From Streptomyces spinoverrucosus (lineage in GTDB: Bacteria; Actinomycetota; Actinomycetes; Streptomycetales; Streptomycetaceae): a stretch of DNA of 64,000 nucleotides. Location: the NCBI RefSeq assembly GCF_006539505.1, contig NZ_BJND01000019.1, positions 124,001 through 188,000 on the forward strand. The letters are read 5' to 3'. The notes beneath the pieces are model-generated. The model did no database searches. It had not been told where the DNA came from and was given only the letters and a program-made list of their open reading frames with translations. Position 1 is the first letter of the stretch. Every line of letters starts with the position of its first letter. The position numbers and the translations under genes were made by a program. Positions 50,242-60,184 of this stretch are shown piece by piece.

Positions 50242-51315
50242 CTACACCTGCCGGTCTCCCGGTACGACGCTCTCCTGATGCGTCGGCTCACCCGCCAGCG
50301 GACGTGCCGTGGCCAGCCCCGCGAGCAGCCCGGCGCCCACCGACACCGCCGTGAAGCTGAGCGCGTTGCCGACCGCGGCGATGGCCGCGAGCGCCGTCAG
50401 TGCCGCGCCTGCGCTGAGCGCGACCGGTGTGGGCCGCGCGGTGCGCCACAGGGCGTACAGCACCCAGCAGAAGGCCGCCGCCAGCAGCGCCACCCCGATG
50501 GCTCCCTGTTCGGCCGCCTGCTGCAGCAGCGCGGAGTGGGGCTTGCCGTCGGACAGCGGGGATGCGACCGAGGTCGCGCTGAGTTCACCGAAGCGCCCCG
50601 GGCCCACCCCCAGGGCGGGGTCCTGGCGGGCCAGCGCCAGCGCGTCCTGCCACAGCTCCACCCGGTGCCCGGTCAGCGGACCCTCCAGGGAGGCGGCGAG
50701 CCCCTCGGGCAGTGCGCTGCTCGCGACCGCCCAGGTCAGGCCGGTCACCACCGCCGTCACCGCGGCCAGCGCGGCGAGGCCGACCCCTCGGTGGCCCACG
50801 CGGCCGGCCGCCAGTGAGCACAGCAGCACCGCGGCACTGGCGACGACCCCGGTGGTGGTGCCGAGCACGGCCGCCGTCGCCACGATCCCGGCCGCCAGTA
50901 CCCACAGGGCCGGCCGCAGCGCCGGTACGGCCGTGGACCAGGCGGCGCAGCACGCGGCGCCGGTGGACAGCGCGAGCAGGGCGGCGGTGGCGCCGGCGTG
51001 GCCCAGTGGCACGCCGGGCTGCGGCCCGGGGGCGAGGTGCGGGACGCCGATCGTCAGTACGATTCCGGCCAGCGCCCCGGTCAAGGGCGCGGCGACCGGT
51101 GCGAGCGCCCCGCAGATGCGGCCCGCGGCGTAACCGGCGGCCACGGCCAGCACCGCCAGCAGCACACCTTCCGGGCGCCCGCCGTGCGCGGCCGCCGTGA
51201 TCAGCGACCACAGGGCACAGGCGCCGAGCACGATCACCCCCGCCGCGTCGGAGGCGCTCCGTCTTCCGCCGTCGGCCTCCGCGCCGGCCGCCGGCGTCAC
51301 TCCCGTGGACCCCAC
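50242..51315 (-). CDS. O-antigen-ligase-like polytopic membrane protein
   Basis: A 357-residue protein with about ten hydrophobic segments. The extracytoplasmic loop RVELWQDALALARQDPALGV, then GPGRFGE and PHSALLQQAAEQGAIG, carries the Wzy_C pattern of O-antigen ligases and polymerases. In Gram-positives these act on lipid-linked polysaccharides outside the membrane. GTG 51315 follows GGGGGG; the gene stops 28 bp after the convergent neighbour. No glycan cluster is adjacent. Confidence 0.8.
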   Translation of the reverse strand: MGSTGVTPAAGAEADGGRRSASDAAGVIVLGACALWSLITAAAHGGRPEGVLLAVLAVAAGYAAGRICGALAPVAAPLTGALAGIVLTIGVPHLAPGPQPGVPLGHAGATAALLALSTGAACCAAWSTAVPALRPALWVLAAGIVATAAVLGTTTGVVASAAVLLCSLAAGRVGHRGVGLAALAAVTAVVTGLTWAVASSALPEGLAASLEGPLTGHRVELWQDALALARQDPALGVGPGRFGELSATSVASPLSDGKPHSALLQQAAEQGAIGVALLAAAFCWVLYALWRTARPTPVALSAGAALTALAAIAAVGNALSFTAVSVGAGLLAGLATARPLAGEPTHQESVVPGDRQV

Positions 51316-51518
51316 CCGTCCCCCCGCAACCGGCCGTTTCCCGACCTGTGAGGGCCCGGCCGTCCCGCCGTGCGACCTGGGCTCGGGCACACGGTAACGG
51401 CTTGTGGGTGATTTGTGGATTAGTGGCGACGACTTGTGCAGAAACGATGTGGCATGGGCGCGAGGGGGCGTCCGGACCATGCTGTCGGCCTCCGAGTGGG
51501 CCGCCGTACACTCCCGGA

Positions 51519-53132
51519 GTGACCGTCACCGCAACCTCCGTGGACGAGTCGGACGTCGTACGACCGCGACCCGCGACCGAGTCGCGCGCCGCGCGGTGGC
51601 TGCGCCGCCTCGTTCCGGCCGCCGCCGCAGCCCTCTCCGGAGTGCTCCTCTACGTCAGCTTCCCGCCACGCACCCTGTGGTGGCTGGCCCTGCCCGCCTT
51701 CGCCGTCTTCGGCTGGGTGCTGCGCGGCCGGACCTGGAAGGCGGCCCTCGGCCTCGGCTACCTCTTCGGCCTCGGCTTCCTGCTGCCGCTGCTGGTGTGG
51801 ACCGGCGTGGAGGTCGGTGCGGGACCCTGGCTCGCCCTGGTGGCGATCGAGGCGATCTTCGTCGCCCTGGTGGGTGTGGGTGTCGCCGCGGTGTCGAGGC
51901 TGCCGGGCTGGCCCGTGTGGGCGGCCGCGGTGTGGATCGCCGGTGAGGCGGCACGCGCGCGTGTGCCGTTCAACGGCTTCCCCTGGGGCAAGATCGCCTT
52001 CGGGCAGGCGGACGGTGTCTTTCTGCCGCTGGCCGCGGTGGGCGGCACCCCGGTCCTCGGCTTCGCGGTCGTCCTGTGCGGCTTCGGCCTGTACGACGTC
52101 GTACGCCTGGGCCTGAAAGCCCGCCGTACGCGCGCGGTACGGCGGGGAGCGGCGGCCGTGGCGCTGCTCAGCGTGGCCGTGCCGGTGCTGGGTGCCCTGG
52201 CCGCGCGCCCCCTGGTGAGCGACCGGGCCGAGGACGGCACCACCACCGTCGCCGTCATCCAGGGCAACGTCCCGCGCGCGGGCCTCGACTTCAACTCCCA
52301 GCGGCGGGCCGTACTCGACTACCACGCGCGCGAGACGGAGCGTCTGGCCGCCGAAGTCGCGGCGGGCAAGGTGGCCAAGCCGGACTTCGTGCTCTGGCCG
52401 GAGAACTCCTCCGACATCGACCCCTTCGCCAACCCCGACGCCTACGCGGTCATCGACAGTGCGGCCAAGGCGATCGGTGTGCCCATCTCGGTCGGCGGTG
52501 TTGTCGAGCGCGACGGCAAGCTCCTCAACGAGCAGATCCTGTGGGACCCGCAGAAGGGGCCCGTCGACACCTACGACAAGCGGCAGATCCAGCCGTTCGG
52601 CGAGTACCTGCCGCTGCGTCCGCTGCTCGACATGATCAACAGGAGCTGGACGTCGATGGTCCGCCAGGACTTCAGCCGGGGCAGCGAGCCGGGCGTGTTC
52701 GACATGGACGGCGCCAGGGTCGGCCTGGTCACCTGCTACGAGGCGGCGTTCGACTGGACCGTGCGTTCCGAGGTCACCGACGGCGCGCAGATGATCTCGG
52801 TGCCGAGCAACAACGCGACCTTCGACCGCAGCGAGATGACCTACCAGCAGCTCGCCATGTCCCGCGTCCGCGCCGTCGAGCACAGCCGTACCGTCGCGGT
52901 ACCGGTGACCAGCGGCGTCAGCGCCATCATCCTGCCGGACGGGACGATCACCCAGCGGACCGGCATGTTCGTCGCCGACTCGCTGGTCCAGGAGGTGCCG
53001 CTGCGCTCCTCCCTGACGCCCGCCACCCGGCTCGGCATCCTGCCGGAGATCGCCCTGGTGCTGGTCGCGGCGGGCGGCATCGGCTGGGTGATCGCCGCGG
53101 CCGCGCGCGGGCGGCGCGCGGGTGACCTGTAG
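51519..53132 (+). CDS. lnt: Apolipoprotein N-acyltransferase
   Basis: Adds the third acyl chain to lipoproteins. The 537-residue protein has about six N-terminal helices (about 30-225), then a nitrilase-type domain. Catalytic residues are Glu295 (LWPENSS), Lys354 (TYDKRQIQPFGEYLP) and Cys406 (VTCYEAAF); all are present. A last helix (about 510-530) returns to the membrane. Actinobacteria often fuse or pair Lnt with Ppm1; no Ppm1-like glycosyltransferase is fused here. GTG 51519 is the likely start. Confidence 0.93.
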   Translation: MTVTATSVDESDVVRPRPATESRAARWLRRLVPAAAAALSGVLLYVSFPPRTLWWLALPAFAVFGWVLRGRTWKAALGLGYLFGLGFLLPLLVWTGVEVGAGPWLALVAIEAIFVALVGVGVAAVSRLPGWPVWAAAVWIAGEAARARVPFNGFPWGKIAFGQADGVFLPLAAVGGTPVLGFAVVLCGFGLYDVVRLGLKARRTRAVRRGAAAVALLSVAVPVLGALAARPLVSDRAEDGTTTVAVIQGNVPRAGLDFNSQRRAVLDYHARETERLAAEVAAGKVAKPDFVLWPENSSDIDPFANPDAYAVIDSAAKAIGVPISVGGVVERDGKLLNEQILWDPQKGPVDTYDKRQIQPFGEYLPLRPLLDMINRSWTSMVRQDFSRGSEPGVFDMDGARVGLVTCYEAAFDWTVRSEVTDGAQMISVPSNNATFDRSEMTYQQLAMSRVRAVEHSRTVAVPVTSGVSAIILPDGTITQRTGMFVADSLVQEVPLRSSLTPATRLGILPEIALVLVAAGGIGWVIAAAARGRRAGDL

Positions 53133-53199
53133 CGGTACGCCCGCCGTACGCCCCCGGAACTGGTCCGGGACCGCGGAATCCGCCCGTTAGGGTCGCCCC

Positions 53200-53679
53200 A
53201 TGGCTACTCCTGACTTCATTCGCACCCTGCGGGCGTCCGCCGGTCATCAGCTGCTCTGGCTCCCCGGAGTCACCGCGGTCGTCTTCGACGACGACGGCAG
53301 GGTGCTGCTGAACCGCCGCTCCGACACCGGCCGGTGGTCGCTGATCGGCGGCATCCCGGATCCCGGGGAGCAGCCCGCCGCCTGCGCGGTGCGGGAGGTC
53401 CACGAGGAGACCGCGGTGCGCTGCGTGCCCGAGCGGGTGGTGATGGTCCAGGCGCTGAAGCCCGTCACGTACGGCAACGGCGACATCTGCCAGTACATGG
53501 ACATCACGTTCCGATGCCGGGCCGTCGGCGGCGAGGCACGGGTGAACGACGACGAGTCGCTGGACGTCGCCTGGTTCGACGTCGACGCGCTGCCGGAGCT
53601 GGGCGAGTTCGGGCTACTGCGGATCAAGCAGTCCCTGTCGGACGCACCCACATGGTTCGACCCCACGACTTTCGAATGA
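53200..53679 (+). CDS. Nudix hydrolase
   Basis: A 159-residue hydrolase with a complete Nudix box, GGIPDPGEQPAACAVREVHE continuing ETAV (about 47-71); the three box glutamates that bind Mg are present. The N-terminal VTAVVFDDDGRVLLNRRSDT strand fits MutT/ADP-sugar-type members, and LIGG marks the box start. The substrate is not determined. ATG 53200. Confidence 0.9.
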   Translation: MATPDFIRTLRASAGHQLLWLPGVTAVVFDDDGRVLLNRRSDTGRWSLIGGIPDPGEQPAACAVREVHEETAVRCVPERVVMVQALKPVTYGNGDICQYMDITFRCRAVGGEARVNDDESLDVAWFDVDALPELGEFGLLRIKQSLSDAPTWFDPTTFE

Positions 53680-53734
53680 AGTATGGGGGCTGACCACATG
53701 GGGCGGAAAGCCTCGGCTGCCTAGGGTCAACCGC

Positions 53735-54535
53735 ATGACCGCGTCCCGTGCCCTCCCCGGCCCCCACGCCTCCACGCTCGACCTCGGCGGCCGCACGGCC
53801 CTCGTCACCGGCGCCGCCGGCGGTATCGGCCGCGCCTGTGTCCTGCGGCTCGCGGCCGCCGGCGCCAAGGTTAGAGCGGTCGACCGGGACGACGCCGGCC
53901 TTCAGGCGCTCACCGAGCAGTCGGCGGGCCTGCCGGGCAGCGTCGAACCGCATGTCCTCGACCTCACCGATCTGGACGCCGCCGAGGCCGCGGCCGCCGG
54001 CACGGACGTGCTGGTGAACAATGCCGGTCTGCAACTCGTCCGGCCCATCGAGGAGTTCCCGCCCGACGTCTTCCACACCGTGCTCACCGTGATGCTGGAG
54101 GCGCCGTTCCGCCTCATCCGCGGCGCGCTGCCGCACATGTACGGGCAGGGCTGGGGCCGCATCGTGAACATCTCCTCCGTGCACGGCCTGCGCGCCTCGG
54201 CCTACAAGGCGGCGTACGTGGCCGCCAAGCACGGCCTGGAGGGGCTGTCCAAGACCGCCGCCCTGGAAGGCGCGTCCCACGGCGTCACCTCGAACTGCGT
54301 GAACCCCGCCTATGTGCGCACGCCCCTGGTCGAGAAGCAGCTCGCCGACCAGGCCCGGGCGCACGGCATCCCCGAGGAGCGCGTCCTGTCGGAGGTCATG
54401 CTGCAGGACAGCGCCGTCAAGCGGCTCATCGAACCCGAGGAGGTCGCCGAGGCCGTGGCCTATCTCTGCAGCCCGCAGGCGTCCTTCATGACCGGCACGT
54501 CGCTCGTACTCGACGGCGGCTGGTCCGCGCACTAG
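53735..54535 (+). CDS. 3-Hydroxybutyrate dehydrogenase-like SDR
   Basis: A 266-residue SDR that probably oxidises D-3-hydroxybutyrate to acetoacetate. The glycine motif is TGAAGGIG (about 27-34), NNAG is present, Ser is in NISSVHGL and YVAAKHGL gives Tyr/Lys. VNPAYVRTPLVEKQ with a Gln-rich loop is the BdhA-type substrate region. Asp at the end of beta-2 (VDRDD) favours NAD. The PucR-type regulator gene starts 70 bp downstream on the same strand, and an MFS carrier faces it, as in many streptomycete hydroxybutyrate loci. Confidence 0.83.
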   Translation: MTASRALPGPHASTLDLGGRTALVTGAAGGIGRACVLRLAAAGAKVRAVDRDDAGLQALTEQSAGLPGSVEPHVLDLTDLDAAEAAAAGTDVLVNNAGLQLVRPIEEFPPDVFHTVLTVMLEAPFRLIRGALPHMYGQGWGRIVNISSVHGLRASAYKAAYVAAKHGLEGLSKTAALEGASHGVTSNCVNPAYVRTPLVEKQLADQARAHGIPEERVLSEVMLQDSAVKRLIEPEEVAEAVAYLCSPQASFMTGTSLVLDGGWSAH

Positions 54536-54605
54536 TTCGATCGGGGCTCGGGGTCCCCGGAGTTTTCCACAGGGCTGACGGGGCGGCCCGGCGATGAGGA
54601 ATCCT

Positions 54606-56558
54606 GTGACCATGTCCCGCGATCACGTGCCGTCCGCCGAGCGCCCCACCGGCGACCCCGAAGCGACCTCGTACGGAGCCGAGGCGCCGTTCCTGGAGCT
54701 GTTGGCCCGTGGCGCGTCCGCCGACGCCTACGAGCAGCCCGTGCTGCTCGCCCGCGCCCAGGACCGGCCGGCCGAGTGGGTCGCGGCCCTCGAACACGCC
54801 AAGCTGCTCGCGCTGCGCGTCCGGTCGGAGCTGGAGGGGCGCCGCCGCCGGGAGGCCGAGCTGTCGGCACTCTTCGAGACCGCCCACGACCTGGCCGGAC
54901 TGCGCGACCTGGACGCCGTGCTCCAGGCGATCGTGCAGCGCGCCCGGTCGCTGCTCGGCACCGACGTCGCCTACCTCAGCCTGAACGACCCGGACCGCGG
55001 CGACACCTATATGCGGGTGACGGAGGGCTCGGTCGCGGCCCGCTTCCAGCAGCTGCGGCTCGGCATGGGCGAGGGCCTCGGCGGCCTGGTCGCGCAGACC
55101 GCCCGGCCGTACGTCACCGACGACTACTTCCGCGACGACCGCTTCCAGCACACCGCCACCATCGACGCGGGCGTGCGGGACGAGGGCCTGGTCGCCATCC
55201 TCGGCGTGCCGCTGATGCTCGGGCACCATGTGATCGGCGTGCTCTTCGCGGCGGACCGGCGCGCGCGGGTCTTCGAGCGGGAGCAGATCGCGCTGCTCGG
55301 CTCCTTCGCCGCCCTGGCCGCCGCGGCCATCGACACCGCCAACCTGCTCACCGAGACCCGCTCGGCCCTCGCCGGCCTGGAGCGCGCCAACGAGATCATC
55401 CGGGACCGCAGCGCCGTCATCGAACGCGCCTCCGACGTGCACGACCGGCTCGCCGAACTGGTGCTGCGCGGCGGCGGGGTGCACGACGTGGCCGCCGCCG
55501 TCTCCGAGGTTCTCGACGGCACGGTCGAGTTCACCGACGTCACCGCCGCACCGGCCCAGGCCCTGGAGGCCTTCCGCACCGAAGGGCACGCGGTCCGGCA
55601 CGAGGACGACTGGATCGCCGCCGTCGCCGCGGGCGGAGAACTGTTCGGCGCGCTCGTGCTGCGCGGCCATCCCGGCCTCGACCCCGTCGACCAGCGCACC
55701 CTGGAGCGCGCCGCGATGGTCACCTCACTGCTGCTGCTCGCCCGGCGCTCCGCCGCCGAGGCGGAACAGCGTGTCCGGGGCGAACTCCTGGACGACCTGC
55801 TCGACGCCCGCGACCGCGACCCGCGCCTGCTGCGCGAACGCGCCTCCCGGCTGCACGCCGACCTCGACGCCACCCATGTCGTCCTCGCCGCCCGCCTCGA
55901 CGGCCCCGCGGCCGACGCCGACCAGGAGGCGGACGCCCGCCGCCGCCTGTGGTCCGCCGCGTCCCACCTCGCCGCCACCCGGCACGGCCTGGCCGCCGCC
56001 CGTGACGGCGGCACGGTCCTGCTGCTGCCCCTCGACGCCGGGCACACGGCGACGGACCTGGCCCGCCGCACCGCACGGCAGCTGGGCACCGCCGTCCACG
56101 AAGCCGTCACGGTCGGCGCGTCCGCACCGGTCGAGGACCTCACCGCCCGCCCTGACGCCGTCGCCGGCGCCTACGAGGAAGGACGGCGCTGCCTCGACGC
56201 CCTGCGCCTGCTGGGCCGTACGGGCGACGGGGCCGCCGCCGAGGACTTCGGCTTCCTGGGCCTGCTGCTGGCGGGCGACCGGGACATCGGCGGTTTCGTC
56301 GACCGGACGATCGGCCAGGTGGTGGCGTACGACGAACGCCGTGGCACCGAGCTGCTGCGCACGCTCGACGCGTACTTCGCCTGCGGGATGAGCCCGGCCC
56401 GCACCAAGGACGCACTCCACGTCCACGTCAACACCGTCGCCCAGCGCCTGGAGCGCGTCGGTCGGCTCCTGGGCGACGACTGGCAGACCCCGTCCCGCGC
56501 GCTGGAGATCCAACTGGCCCTGCGGCTGCACCGCCTGGCGACTCCGATACGCAAGTGA
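54606..56558 (+). CDS. GAF-domain PucR/CdaR-type transcriptional regulator
   Basis: A 650-residue regulator. An N-terminal region with a short coiled coil leads to a GAF domain (about 85-250, VLQAIVQRARSLLGTDVAYL, GMGEGLGGLVAQTARPYVTD) for a small ligand. The middle part is a GGDEF-like-degenerate CdaR segment, and the C-terminal PucR HTH is DALHVHVNTVAQRLERVGRL. GTG 54606 is chosen because GAGGA lies five bases upstream; ATG 54594 and ATG 54612 are alternatives. It probably controls the adjacent dehydrogenase and MFS genes. Confidence 0.87.
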   Translation: MTMSRDHVPSAERPTGDPEATSYGAEAPFLELLARGASADAYEQPVLLARAQDRPAEWVAALEHAKLLALRVRSELEGRRRREAELSALFETAHDLAGLRDLDAVLQAIVQRARSLLGTDVAYLSLNDPDRGDTYMRVTEGSVAARFQQLRLGMGEGLGGLVAQTARPYVTDDYFRDDRFQHTATIDAGVRDEGLVAILGVPLMLGHHVIGVLFAADRRARVFEREQIALLGSFAALAAAAIDTANLLTETRSALAGLERANEIIRDRSAVIERASDVHDRLAELVLRGGGVHDVAAAVSEVLDGTVEFTDVTAAPAQALEAFRTEGHAVRHEDDWIAAVAAGGELFGALVLRGHPGLDPVDQRTLERAAMVTSLLLLARRSAAEAEQRVRGELLDDLLDARDRDPRLLRERASRLHADLDATHVVLAARLDGPAADADQEADARRRLWSAASHLAATRHGLAAARDGGTVLLLPLDAGHTATDLARRTARQLGTAVHEAVTVGASAPVEDLTARPDAVAGAYEEGRRCLDALRLLGRTGDGAAAEDFGFLGLLLAGDRDIGGFVDRTIGQVVAYDERRGTELLRTLDAYFACGMSPARTKDALHVHVNTVAQRLERVGRLLGDDWQTPSRALEIQLALRLHRLATPIRK

Positions 56559-56586
56559 CCCCCGCACGCACGGGCGTACGGGGGTC
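56557..56586. terminator. Bidirectional hairpin between convergent genes
   Basis: GACCCCCG-C-ACGC and GCGT-A-CGGGGGTC form a 13-bp stem with one mismatch and a 4-base loop (56570-56573). It follows the PucR-type stop and precedes the convergent MFS stop by 11 bp. Confidence 0.7.
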
Positions 56587-56597
56587 GGGGCCGGGCA

Positions 56598-57980
56598 TCA
56601 GACGGTGTGCGCGTCCGCGGCCCGGGACGCCGACGGCTCGGCGTCGGAGGGCTCGATGTCGGCCAGATCCCGGTTGCGGGTCTCCTTGGCCGCCGCCACG
56701 GCGACGATAGTGAGGAGCGCCGCGGCGATCACGTACAGGGCGATCGGCGTGGAGCTGCCGTAGTCGGACAGCAGGGCGGTGGCGATCAGCGGGGCCGGCG
56801 CGCCCGCGGCGACGGAGGCGAACTGGGCGCCGATGGAGGCGCCGGAGTAGCGCATCCGGGTCGCGAACATCTCGGAGAAGAAGGCGGCCTGCGGCGCGTA
56901 CATCGCCCCGTGCAGCACCAGGCCCACGGTCACGGCGAGGAGCAGGTTGCCGAAGCCGCCGGTGTCGATGAGCGCGAAGAACGGGAACATCCACAGGCCG
57001 ACGCCGACCGCGCCGATCAGATAGACGGGACGGCGGCCGATCCGGTCGGACAGCGCGCCCCACAGCGGGATGACCGCGAAGTGCACGGCCGACGCGATGA
57101 GCACCGCGTTGAGGGCGGTCTGCTTGGAGACGCCGGCGGAGGTGGTGGCGTAGACGAGGATGAAGGCGGTGATGACGTAGTAGCTGATGTTCTCGGCCAT
57201 CCGGGCGCCCATCGCCACGAGGACGTCCCGCCAGTGGTGCCGCAGCACCGCGACCAGCGGCATCTTCTCGGCCTGTGCCGTGCGGTCGGCCTTGCGGGCC
57301 TCGGCCTGGGCGAGCGCCTGCTGGAAGACGGGGGATTCGTCGACGGAGAGCCGGATCCACAGTCCGACGATCACCAGCACACCGGAGAGCAGGAACGGAA
57401 TGCGCCAGCCCCAGCCGGTGAAGGCGGCCTCGGACAGGACGGCGGTGAGGAAGGACAGCACGCCGGTCGCGAGGAGTTGCCCCGCGGGCGCCCCGGTCTG
57501 CGGCCACGACGCCCAGAAGCCACGGCGTCGCGCGTCGCCGTGCTCCGACACCAGTAGGACGGCACCGCCCCACTCACCACCGAGCGCGAAGCCCTGTACG
57601 AGCCGCAGCACGGTCAGCAGCACGGGCGCCGCGCTGCCGATCGTCGCGTGCGTGGGCAGCAGCCCGATCGCGAAGGTCGCGCCACCCATCAGCAACAGGC
57701 TCAGCACCAGCAGCTTCTTCCGCCCGAGCCGGTCGCCGTAGTGCCCGAAGACCAGCGCACCGAGCGGCCGGGCCGCGAAGCCCACGGCGTACGTCAGGAA
57801 CGACAGCAGCGTGCCGACGAGCGGGTCGGAATCCGGGAAGAACAACTGGTTGAACACCAGCGCGGCCGCCGAGCCGTAGAGGAAGAAGTCGTACCACTCG
57901 ATGGTGGTGCCGATGAGGCTGGCGGCGACGATGCGCTTGAGGCTGGCGGGGGGTGGGGGAGCGGTCGCGGGGGAGGACAT
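56598..57980 (-). CDS. MFS metabolite:H+ symporter (ShiA/ProP-like)
   Basis: A 460-residue uptake carrier of the metabolite:proton symporter group. Hallmarks are TTIEWYDFFLYGSAAALVF at the start of TM1, the A-motif GHYGDRLGRKK, RLVQGFALGGEWGGAVLLV and the mid-loop repeat SDRIGRRPVYL. This group carries organic acids such as shikimate, alpha-ketoglutarate or hydroxybutyrate. ATG 57980 has GGAAG eight bases upstream; TTG 57995 is an alternative. Facing the dehydrogenase and regulator, it may bring in 3-hydroxybutyrate. Confidence 0.88.
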   Translation of the reverse strand: MSSPATAPPPPASLKRIVAASLIGTTIEWYDFFLYGSAAALVFNQLFFPDSDPLVGTLLSFLTYAVGFAARPLGALVFGHYGDRLGRKKLLVLSLLLMGGATFAIGLLPTHATIGSAAPVLLTVLRLVQGFALGGEWGGAVLLVSEHGDARRRGFWASWPQTGAPAGQLLATGVLSFLTAVLSEAAFTGWGWRIPFLLSGVLVIVGLWIRLSVDESPVFQQALAQAEARKADRTAQAEKMPLVAVLRHHWRDVLVAMGARMAENISYYVITAFILVYATTSAGVSKQTALNAVLIASAVHFAVIPLWGALSDRIGRRPVYLIGAVGVGLWMFPFFALIDTGGFGNLLLAVTVGLVLHGAMYAPQAAFFSEMFATRMRYSGASIGAQFASVAAGAPAPLIATALLSDYGSSTPIALYVIAAALLTIVAVAAAKETRNRDLADIEPSDAEPSASRAADAHTV

Positions 57981-58608
57981 CGGTACCACTTCCAAGCGGT
58001 TGGCGGGGACGTATGCGTGCCGCCATACCGTAGGAATCCGCAGGTCAGTGGCACATGTGGTGGGGCACCATAGTTCTGCGCGCGGAGGTGCGTGCGGCCA
58101 CCATGAGGGCGCCGCCGGAGCCGCCGCGAGAGCCTCAATCGAGCCCGCGAGCGTGCCGCCCGAGTTGCACTATTCGAGCACGATTTGGGAGGTGGGATGC
58201 TGACTCCCGTGCTGACTTGGTGCTGGCTACGCTGCGTCTGCTGGTGGTACACCGTCTACGTGGCTCTGACCAGCGCAAATCGGCACTCCGGTACGCGCCG
58301 GCACCGGTCAGGGCGCGCCGACCGGCTCCGTGGGACGATCGGCCCACTGGATCGTGGCTTCGGCATGCGAGGAGACCGCAGTGTGCGTTCTGGTCTTTGT
58401 TGATCGACGCATCCCTGCCGGTACGTCGAGGTCCTGGCAGAGGTGTGCGGCCCGCGCTTCGGACGGGGGCGCGGCGTTGACTGATCGGGAACCGAGGGGC
58501 TCCGGCGCGACCGCAGCGCCGCGTTCCGCGCGGCTCGTCGCCGACTTCGCGGCCGTCGGCCGGTGCGCTGCGGCGGTCAAAGCCCGCGGCTTGGGGTGGG
58601 TGTGAGTT
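57981..58608. other. Intergenic region, no gene recognised
   Basis: This 628-bp gap between the divergent MFS and FGGY-kinase genes must hold both promoters. Short open frames occur on both strands but none matches a family or has a convincing ribosome-binding site. I see no clear repeat or operator. It could hide a decayed gene. Confidence 0.5.
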
Positions 58609-60126
58609 GTGGCGCGTGAACTGGTGCTCGGTGTCGACGCGGGACACACCGTGACCAAGGCCGTGCTGTTCGACGCCACCGGCCGAGCGGTGGCGCGGGG
58701 CAGCGGCACACTGCCGCTGAAGACCCCTCGGCCTCACTGGGTCGAGCGGGACATGGACGAGGTGTGGCGGACGGCGCACCAGGCCATCGCCGCCTGTCTC
58801 GCCGAGGCCGGTCCGGACGCGGGGCGGGCTGTCGCCGCGGTGGGGGTGGCCGGGCACGGCGACGGACTGTATGCCGTCGACGAGCTCGGCCGGCCGGTGC
58901 GCGCTGCGATCGTGGCGATGGACACACGCGCCGAACCAATGCTGGAGGAGTGGCGGGGCACTCCGGTCTGGTCCCGTGCCTTGGATTTGTCGGGCACGGT
59001 GCCCTTCGCGGGTTCCCCGGCCGCCCTGCTGGCCTGGCTCGCCCACCATGAACCAGGGGTGCTTCAGCGGGCGCGTTGGCTGTTGTCCTGCAAGGACTGG
59101 CTGCGCCTGAGGCTGACGGGTGTGGCGGCCACCGATCCCACGGACGCCAGTGCCTCGTTCACCGACATGCGGCGCGGCGGATACTCGCCGGAGCTGCTGG
59201 ACCTGTACGGCCTCGGCGCGCTCGCCGACCTGCTGCCGCCCGTGCTGCCCTGCGACGCGGTGAGCGGAACCGTCACCCGTGAAGCCGCGGCGCTCACCGG
59301 GCTCACCGCCGGCACGCCCGTTGTCACGGGCGCCCACGACGTCGACGCCGCCGCGCTCGGGGTCGGCGGCACGACGCCGGGCGAACTGTCCCTGATCGCT
59401 GGGTCCTTCAGCATCAACCAGGTGATCAGCGAGCGCCCGGTCGTCGATCCGCGCTGGCAGGTCCGGCACTTCGTCCGCCCGGGCCAGTGGATGACCATGT
59501 CCACCTCGCCCGCGTCGGTGGCGAACCTGGAGTGGTTCCTGCGGGTCACCGGCGCACCGACCGACCAGCGGTACGGCGTCCACGAGGCGATCGGCCGAGA
59601 GGTCGAGGCATGCCTGGACGGTCCGTCGGAGGTGCTGTTCCACCCGTTCGTCTACGGCTCCCCGCACCCGCAGCCCGCGTCCGGGACGTTCCTCGGCCTG
59701 CGCGGCTGGCACGGCCGCGGCCACCTGCTGCGGGCCCTGATGGAAGGCGTGGTCCTCAACCACCGCTGGCACGTCGACGCGCTCTGCTCGAAGCTGCCGA
59801 TCGCCGGGGCGGCGGCCCGGCTGACCGGCGGCGCCGCACACAGCGCCGTATGGAGCCAGATGTTCGCCGACGCCCTACGGCGGCCGGTCGTGGTGACCGA
59901 CGTGCAGGAGAGTGCTGCCCGGGGAGCGGCCCTGCTCGCCGCCACCGCCGTCGGACTGCTCGACGACGTGACGGACCCGCGCGCCACCCCCGACGTACTC
60001 AGGCGCCACGAACCCCGCCCCGACCGGGTCGCCGTACTCGACGAGGCGTATGCGGTGTACCGGGAGGCGCTGGAGGCTCTCCGACCGGTCTGGGCTCGCC
60101 TGGACGCGCCCAAGACTCCGGAGTGA
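58609..60126 (+). CDS. FGGY-family carbohydrate kinase
   Basis: A 505-residue sugar or polyol kinase. The N-terminal ATPase half has LVLGVDAGHTVTKAVLFD (about 5-22), AVGVAGHGDGLYAVDELG with the substrate loop and MDTRAEPMLEEW. The C-terminal half has VTGAHDVDAAALGVGGT (catalytic-Asp region) and the FGGY-like LTGGAAHSAVWSQMFADAL. The sequence resembles erythritol/L-xylulose-type kinases more than xylulokinase. Downstream are a broken PfkB kinase and a polyol-type ABC importer, so the unit likely phosphorylates the imported polyol or its keto product. GTG 58609. Confidence 0.88.
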   Translation: MARELVLGVDAGHTVTKAVLFDATGRAVARGSGTLPLKTPRPHWVERDMDEVWRTAHQAIAACLAEAGPDAGRAVAAVGVAGHGDGLYAVDELGRPVRAAIVAMDTRAEPMLEEWRGTPVWSRALDLSGTVPFAGSPAALLAWLAHHEPGVLQRARWLLSCKDWLRLRLTGVAATDPTDASASFTDMRRGGYSPELLDLYGLGALADLLPPVLPCDAVSGTVTREAAALTGLTAGTPVVTGAHDVDAAALGVGGTTPGELSLIAGSFSINQVISERPVVDPRWQVRHFVRPGQWMTMSTSPASVANLEWFLRVTGAPTDQRYGVHEAIGREVEACLDGPSEVLFHPFVYGSPHPQPASGTFLGLRGWHGRGHLLRALMEGVVLNHRWHVDALCSKLPIAGAAARLTGGAAHSAVWSQMFADALRRPVVVTDVQESAARGAALLAATAVGLLDDVTDPRATPDVLRRHEPRPDRVAVLDEAYAVYREALEALRPVWARLDAPKTPE

Positions 60127-60184
60127 GTGCCGGACGAGCCGGCGACATGAGTGATCGTCAGGCACTCAGGCACGGCCGGTGCCG

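Noticed and set aside
58185..58605. Small open frames upstream of the FGGY kinase
   Set aside because: No ribosome-binding sites, no recognisable domains and overlapping frames on both strands; treated as intergenic DNA.
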